Assembly: GCA_030431575.1 (NCBI GenBank)
Contig: JAUIIS010000008.1
Location: forward strand, 1-43,132
Reading direction: 5' to 3'
DNA from: Acidimicrobiia bacterium
GTDB taxonomy: Bacteria; Actinomycetota; Acidimicrobiia; Acidimicrobiales; UBA8592
Length of the DNA: 43,132 bases
Part shown: piece after piece, positions 39,473-43,132 of the stretch
Layout of the letters: every line of letters begins with the position of its first letter
Numbering within the stretch: the stretch's first letter is position 1
Notes under the pieces: generated by a model
The model's database searches: none
Seen by the model: only the letters and a program-made list of their open reading frames with translations
Told to the model about the DNA's origin: nothing
Translations under genes and position numbers: made by a program

Positions 39473-40864
39473 CTACGTGCCGCTGGCGCAGGCTGCCACG
39501 AGCGCCTGCGGCAGCAAGAACGAGCCGTCCGATGCAGGGTGCAGAGCGATTTCATCTACCACCGCGGCGCGCTCGATAGCGGCGTAGTAATGCGGGAACC
39601 GTTCAAGCGTTTCTGTGCCGGCTTCCCAAACCAGGCCCGGGCCCAACAGATTGGGGTCAACCACCAGCGCCACAAGATCGTGACGGCCCCGGTAGAAGCG
39701 GTTGGCCGGGGTCAGCAGCTGGTGAAGCCCGGAAAGATGCACAAAGCCGTCCTTGGCGAACTCGGCCGGAAGGTACGTGTCGCCAGCTGAGCGCCAGCGC
39801 TCGCGTTCGGCCAGATGCACGAGACGACTTGGCATCTGCGCCCAGCCAGCGTGCACGGCTTCCACCAGGGCCGCCCGCTGCTGATCGTCACAGAATGCAG
39901 CCACCGCAGCGCGCTCATTGCAGTGGGCCAGGTCGGCTCGGCTGAAACCCAACAGCTCTGCGGCGTGTCGGTGTTCCGCCGATGCTGTTGTGGTGGTGAT
40001 GCTGCGGTCGTCGGGGCTGAGCGTGACCAAGAAGCCAGCGTCGCGGAGCATGGCGGCCGGGTGGGACGCGATAGGTTTGCCCAAAGCGGCGTTGGATGTG
40101 AGGCACATCTCAAGCGGTACTCGACCGTCGCGGACAGCCAGTGCAGTTGAGCCCAGGGCCGTTATGTGCCCATCATCGACAACGCAGTCGTCGATGAGGC
40201 GCCAGCCGTGCCCAATCCGGTCCGGGTGGCACGACCCCATTGCGCTGGCCACCTGATGGGCGCCGTCCATCTCGCCGGCGTGCACCGTAATCTTGAGGCC
40301 CGCTTGGCGTGCGAGGTCGAACGCTCGTGCATGGAGTTCGGCAGGAAACCCGGGCTCGATACCAGCCAAATCGACACCAACGACCAACCCGTCGCGGGCC
40401 GCGACAACCGCAGCGCGAACCAGTTCTTCAGAGACCTCTACAGGTTGATCTCGCATGGCACAACACAGCAGGCGAGCTTGGATACCCGTGCCGTCCATGC
40501 CCGCAACGAGCCCACGCTGAACCGCCGCGATCGCGCCGTTGGGGCTGAGGCCACCAACGGTGTGTAACAAGGGAGCGAAGCGCAACTCGGCGTAGATCAC
40601 GCCATCGGCAGCCAAGTCTTCCAATGCTTCTTGTGCAACCCGTTCAAGCGCGTCAGCACCTTGGAGCAAAGAACCAACAAGATCGAAACGGCTAAACGCG
40701 TCGGGAAGCGACAACGCCGGCGTGATGGTCATCCATTCGGCCAACGCAGCAGCATTATCGACCGGCGTGGAAACGCCCAGGCGTTCGGCCAAGTCCAGAA
40801 CCGTCGACGGGCGCACACCTCCATCGAGGTGATCGTGCAACACAACGAGCGGTCCGAGGTTCAT
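39473..40864 (-). CDS. Adenosine deaminase-like protein fused to DUF952
   Basis: 463 residues from the ATG at 40864 (overlapping the peptidase stop as ATGA, with AAGGATC upstream). Residues 1-345 are a metal-dependent deaminase barrel: HDHLDGG (His10, His12), ITVHAGEMDGA (His195 and Glu197), MCLTSNAALG and TLSPDDRSI with the paired Asp at 285-286. It would deaminate adenosine or a related purine or aminodeoxyfutalosine-like substrate. Residues 347-450 are a DUF952 domain: RLVHLAERERWRSA, YLPAEFAKDGFVHLS, LVALVVDPNLLG and RFPHYYAAI. I do not know this fusion from described proteins. The stop TAG is within the 10-mer shared with the MITE-like tip. Confidence 0.87.
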   Translation of the reverse strand: MNLGPLVVLHDHLDGGVRPSTVLDLAERLGVSTPVDNAAALAEWMTITPALSLPDAFSRFDLVGSLLQGADALERVAQEALEDLAADGVIYAELRFAPLLHTVGGLSPNGAIAAVQRGLVAGMDGTGIQARLLCCAMRDQPVEVSEELVRAAVVAARDGLVVGVDLAGIEPGFPAELHARAFDLARQAGLKITVHAGEMDGAHQVASAMGSCHPDRIGHGWRLIDDCVVDDGHITALGSTALAVRDGRVPLEMCLTSNAALGKPIASHPAAMLRDAGFLVTLSPDDRSITTTTASAEHRHAAELLGFSRADLAHCNERAAVAAFCDDQQRAALVEAVHAGWAQMPSRLVHLAERERWRSAGDTYLPAEFAKDGFVHLSGLHQLLTPANRFYRGRHDLVALVVDPNLLGPGLVWEAGTETLERFPHYYAAIERAAVVDEIALHPASDGSFLLPQALVAACASGT

Positions 40865-42402
40865 GATCCTTCGGGGATCGCCGGTAGGTCGGTGCTGTAG
40901 AGCCATGCATCGAAGAAGTCGTCGAGGTCCTGTCCGCTGACTTCTTCTGCCACGGCCACGAAGTCTTCTGTGGTCACGTTGGAGCCAGCGAAACGCTCCA
41001 GGTAGGTCCGCAGCGTCTCGAAGAAGGCGTCGTCGCCGATGGTGCGGCGCAGCGCATGGAGGGTCACCCCGCCGCGGAAGTACACCGACGCGGCAAAAAG
41101 CTGGTCTGGGCCGGGGTCTCCGGGCACCGGATTGGAGAAAAACTCAGGAGCGAAGCTGGCCACACCAGCGATCTGAGCGTCGATGTCGTAGGTGGGGTCG
41201 GACGCCTCGAAGTAGAGGTGCTCGGCGTAGGTGGCGAAGCCCTCGTTGAGCCAGATGTTGTCCCACGACGCCACCGAGACCAGATTCCCAAACCACTGAT
41301 GCGCAAGCTCGTGGGCGACAACGCTGTCGATGTTGAACCCACCCTCTAAGAAGTCGGTGCCGAAGATGGACATGGTTTGTTGCTCCAGCGCCACGCCCAG
41401 CGCGGTGTCGACCACCAATACTCCGTAGGCGTCAAAGGGGTACGGGCCGAACATCTCCGTGAAGATCTCCATCATGTCCGCAGTGGCGTCGAACGCCCCA
41501 ACCTGGTCGGCCACGCTGGACACCAACGCGTTTCGGATGGGCACCCCGCCGACCGTTGTGTCTTCCAACAGGACGAGGTCGCCAATTGCGAGGGGCAACA
41601 AGTACGGGGCCATGGGGTCTCGGGCCTCGTAGATCCAGGTGGCGGTGCCGTCTTCGTTGGGTGTTGTGCTTTCCAAGAGCCCTGCCGAAGCAACGGTGAG
41701 TTCGTCAGGAGCGGTGACGATGACTCGGAACAAGGCCTTGTCGGTGGGGTGGTCGTTGACAGGATGCCAAGTGAAGTTGCCAGCCGGTTCCGACACCACA
41801 AAGGCGTTCGAGCCCTCGAAGTACCAGCCACCGATATCGATGTCGCTAAGGGCCTCTGTGCGGGCCGGGGTACCGGAGTAGGTAACTGCGGTTTCGAACG
41901 GGTCGCCTTCCGCGATGGCTTCGTTGGGGATCACCGTCAGCTCAGCGAGGTCGCGATCGAAGTCAGCATCAGTTCCGGCGACCGTGAGCTCTGAGATTTC
42001 CATGCCCAAGAAGTCGAGGTTGAACGACGCTAGGTCCTGGGTAGCGGTGGCTTCGATGGTTGTTGTGCCCGACAACACGGCGGTGGCTGGATCCCACGTG
42101 AGGTCCAACACGTAACGCTGCACGTCATAGCCCCCGTTGCCCAGGGTGGGGTAGTAGGGGTCGCCCACACCGTCGGCCCCAGGGGTGCCCACGACCGGCT
42201 CATCAACGGTGGGCTCCGGCGTCGGTGTTGGCGCGGACTCGGGTGTGGACTCTGCGTCTTCAGGTGACTCCGCTGCGGCAGCCTCAGCGGTGGGCTCGGT
42301 GGTGCCATCGGCACCCTCTTGGGTGACCTCAGCCCCGCGAGAAGAGCAGGCAGTCGCAACAAGGGCGAAGGCGACAGCAACAACCAGGGCTTTGAGACGC
42401 AT
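40861..42402 (-). CDS. M1-family metallopeptidase lipoprotein
   Basis: 513 residues from the ATG at 42402 (GTG at 42405 also possible). The signal ends in lipobox VATAC. An Ala/Glu/Pro-rich linker of about 50 residues follows, then an M1 N-terminal beta domain (YDVQRYVLDLTWDPATAVLSGTTTIEA) and a gluzincin domain with VVAHELAHQWFGN and WLNEGFATYAE. His, His and the distal Glu bind zinc. The GAMEN exopeptidase motif is replaced by ALEQQTMS. The C-terminal helical domain of aminopeptidase N is absent, as in short secreted forms. It is predicted to cleave peptides at the outer membrane face. Coupled to the deaminase gene by ATGA. Confidence 0.9.
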   Translation of the reverse strand: MRLKALVVAVAFALVATACSSRGAEVTQEGADGTTEPTAEAAAAESPEDAESTPESAPTPTPEPTVDEPVVGTPGADGVGDPYYPTLGNGGYDVQRYVLDLTWDPATAVLSGTTTIEATATQDLASFNLDFLGMEISELTVAGTDADFDRDLAELTVIPNEAIAEGDPFETAVTYSGTPARTEALSDIDIGGWYFEGSNAFVVSEPAGNFTWHPVNDHPTDKALFRVIVTAPDELTVASAGLLESTTPNEDGTATWIYEARDPMAPYLLPLAIGDLVLLEDTTVGGVPIRNALVSSVADQVGAFDATADMMEIFTEMFGPYPFDAYGVLVVDTALGVALEQQTMSIFGTDFLEGGFNIDSVVAHELAHQWFGNLVSVASWDNIWLNEGFATYAEHLYFEASDPTYDIDAQIAGVASFAPEFFSNPVPGDPGPDQLFAASVYFRGGVTLHALRRTIGDDAFFETLRTYLERFAGSNVTTEDFVAVAEEVSGQDLDDFFDAWLYSTDLPAIPEGS

Positions 42403-42441
42403 CACCTGCCAAGTATGGCGTCCCCAACACGCTTGGCTGTG

Positions 42442-43132
42442 TCAGCTGCCCAAGATCTCTTCTTGGGGGACCAAGAGGCGCAAGATGTTTGGCTCGTGCT
42501 TGAAATGCAGATGCGTGACCTCGCCCAAATAGTCACCGTCGACCTGATACGGGAATGGGCGGTGGCCCACCAAGGTGAACTCGCTCAGATCGGTGCGGTA
42601 ATCGACTGCCTTGTTCTTCTTTAAGGCATCTGTCCCCCGCAACGCCCCCGCAGCGAGCCCAGCGATCTTGGTTAGCCGGAGGCTGCGTATCGAGATCATG
42701 ACCAGGCCGCGGTCAAGGGTGGCTTCGGGCGCAAGATCTAATGGCCGGCTGCCCAGATAGGTGTATGGATTGGTGTTGAGACAGATCCCGAACTTGGCGT
42801 CGGGCACCAGCGTCCCGTCGGTGAACTCCACTCGGAACGCCGGTTTGCGTCGGTCGTAGTGGCGCAGCCAGGTGTCTATTGCGGCATAGACAAACAGCGG
42901 ATGGCTGGCATAGCGCTTCAGTTGTCCCCGCTTTTCGACTTCTGCCACAACCGCAGCGTCAAATCCCAGACCGGCATGAAACAAGAAGTAGCGGCCATTC
43001 ACAGAGCCCAAGCCCACAGCGTGGATAGCGCCGCGATCGATGGTGTCGAGCAACACGCCGGTGGCCTCGACTGCGTCGTCGGGCAAGCCGAGGGTCCGGG
43101 CAAAGACGTTAGTTGACCCGCCGGGGAGCGCC
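42442..43132 (-). CDS. Diacylglycerol/lipid kinase family protein, partial (5' end beyond window)
   Basis: The frame is open to the right edge, so the N-terminus is missing. It begins ALPGGSTNVFARTLGLP, the nucleotide-binding loop typical of the DAGK catalytic fold in actinobacteria. FLFHAGLGFDAAVVAEVEKRG and the C-terminal beta domain (PYQVDGDYLGEVTHLHFK) follow as in DgkB/YegS-type lipid kinases. Such enzymes phosphorylate diacylglycerol, sphingoid bases or related lipids with ATP at the inner membrane face. The visible part is about 229 residues of an expected roughly 300. The 5' GGDGT motif lies outside the window. Confidence 0.87.
   Translation of the reverse strand, partial: ALPGGSTNVFARTLGLPDDAVEATGVLLDTIDRGAIHAVGLGSVNGRYFLFHAGLGFDAAVVAEVEKRGQLKRYASHPLFVYAAIDTWLRHYDRRKPAFRVEFTDGTLVPDAKFGICLNTNPYTYLGSRPLDLAPEATLDRGLVMISIRSLRLTKIAGLAAGALRGTDALKKNKAVDYRTDLSEFTLVGHRPFPYQVDGDYLGEVTHLHFKHEPNILRLLVPQEEILGS

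Overview
The window reads as a GC-rich chromosomal segment of an actinomycetotal bacterium, most likely an uncultured Acidimicrobiia-type organism. This is inferred from a WhiB iron-sulfur regulator beside a PdtaS-type histidine kinase, a pair of ArsA/BagAB-like ATPases, a DUF3107 protein, a Septum_form lipoprotein, an ACT-domain SerB and a class E-like sortase. There is no phage, plasmid, tRNA, rRNA or CRISPR content. Coding density is high and many genes overlap by ATGA, GTGA or TTGA. Both edges cut genes: a secreted protein at the left and a lipid-kinase family protein at the right.

Region 1 (1-8992): a tightly coupled minus-strand operon runs from a multi-domain response regulator with a degenerate GGDEF domain, through a membrane-anchored HEAT protein and a processive-type family 2 glycosyltransferase, into two tandem, diverged copies of a module made of a small lipoprotein plus a secreted Ig-like protein. 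It looks like an undescribed envelope or exopolysaccharide system. A membrane-anchored Pro/Thr-linker protein is divergent from it.

Region 2 (9017-16645): an amidase-serB pair, then a polar amino-acid ABC importer (aapJ-aapQ-aapM-aapP). A perfect 15-bp hairpin separates the binding protein from the permeases.

Region 3 (16680-23942): the most striking locus is 16680-17792. It is one continuous AhpD/carboxymuconolactone-decarboxylase-like reading frame interrupted by a TGA exactly at the second cysteine of the C-x-x-C-x-x-x-H catalytic motif. A hairpin with bacterial SECIS geometry follows the TGA. I call it a selenoprotein with a C-F-Y-U redox motif, which a standard gene caller would split in two. 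An aldo/keto reductase, an acyl-CoA dehydrogenase, a NUDIX hydrolase, a TetR regulator with a small membrane protein, a Septum_form lipoprotein, a tandem repeat and an unusual sortase follow.

Region 4 (24107-31237): a complete nine-gene cytochrome c maturation System I operon, ccmABCDEFGHI. It includes a 48-residue ccmD that is easily missed. This is notable because the well-studied Actinomycetota use System II.

Region 5 (31412-43132): a SixA-like phosphatase, a REP-like palindrome, mrp, DUF3107, the ArsA-like pair, a 166-bp MITE-like element with 19-bp perfect terminal inverted repeats whose first bases form the stop codon of the preceding gene, PdtaS and WhiB, a glycerophosphodiester phosphodiesterase, a GNAT acetyltransferase, an adenosine deaminase fused to a DUF952 domain, an M1 metallopeptidase lipoprotein and the truncated lipid kinase.

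All assignments come from reading motifs by eye. No database search was run.
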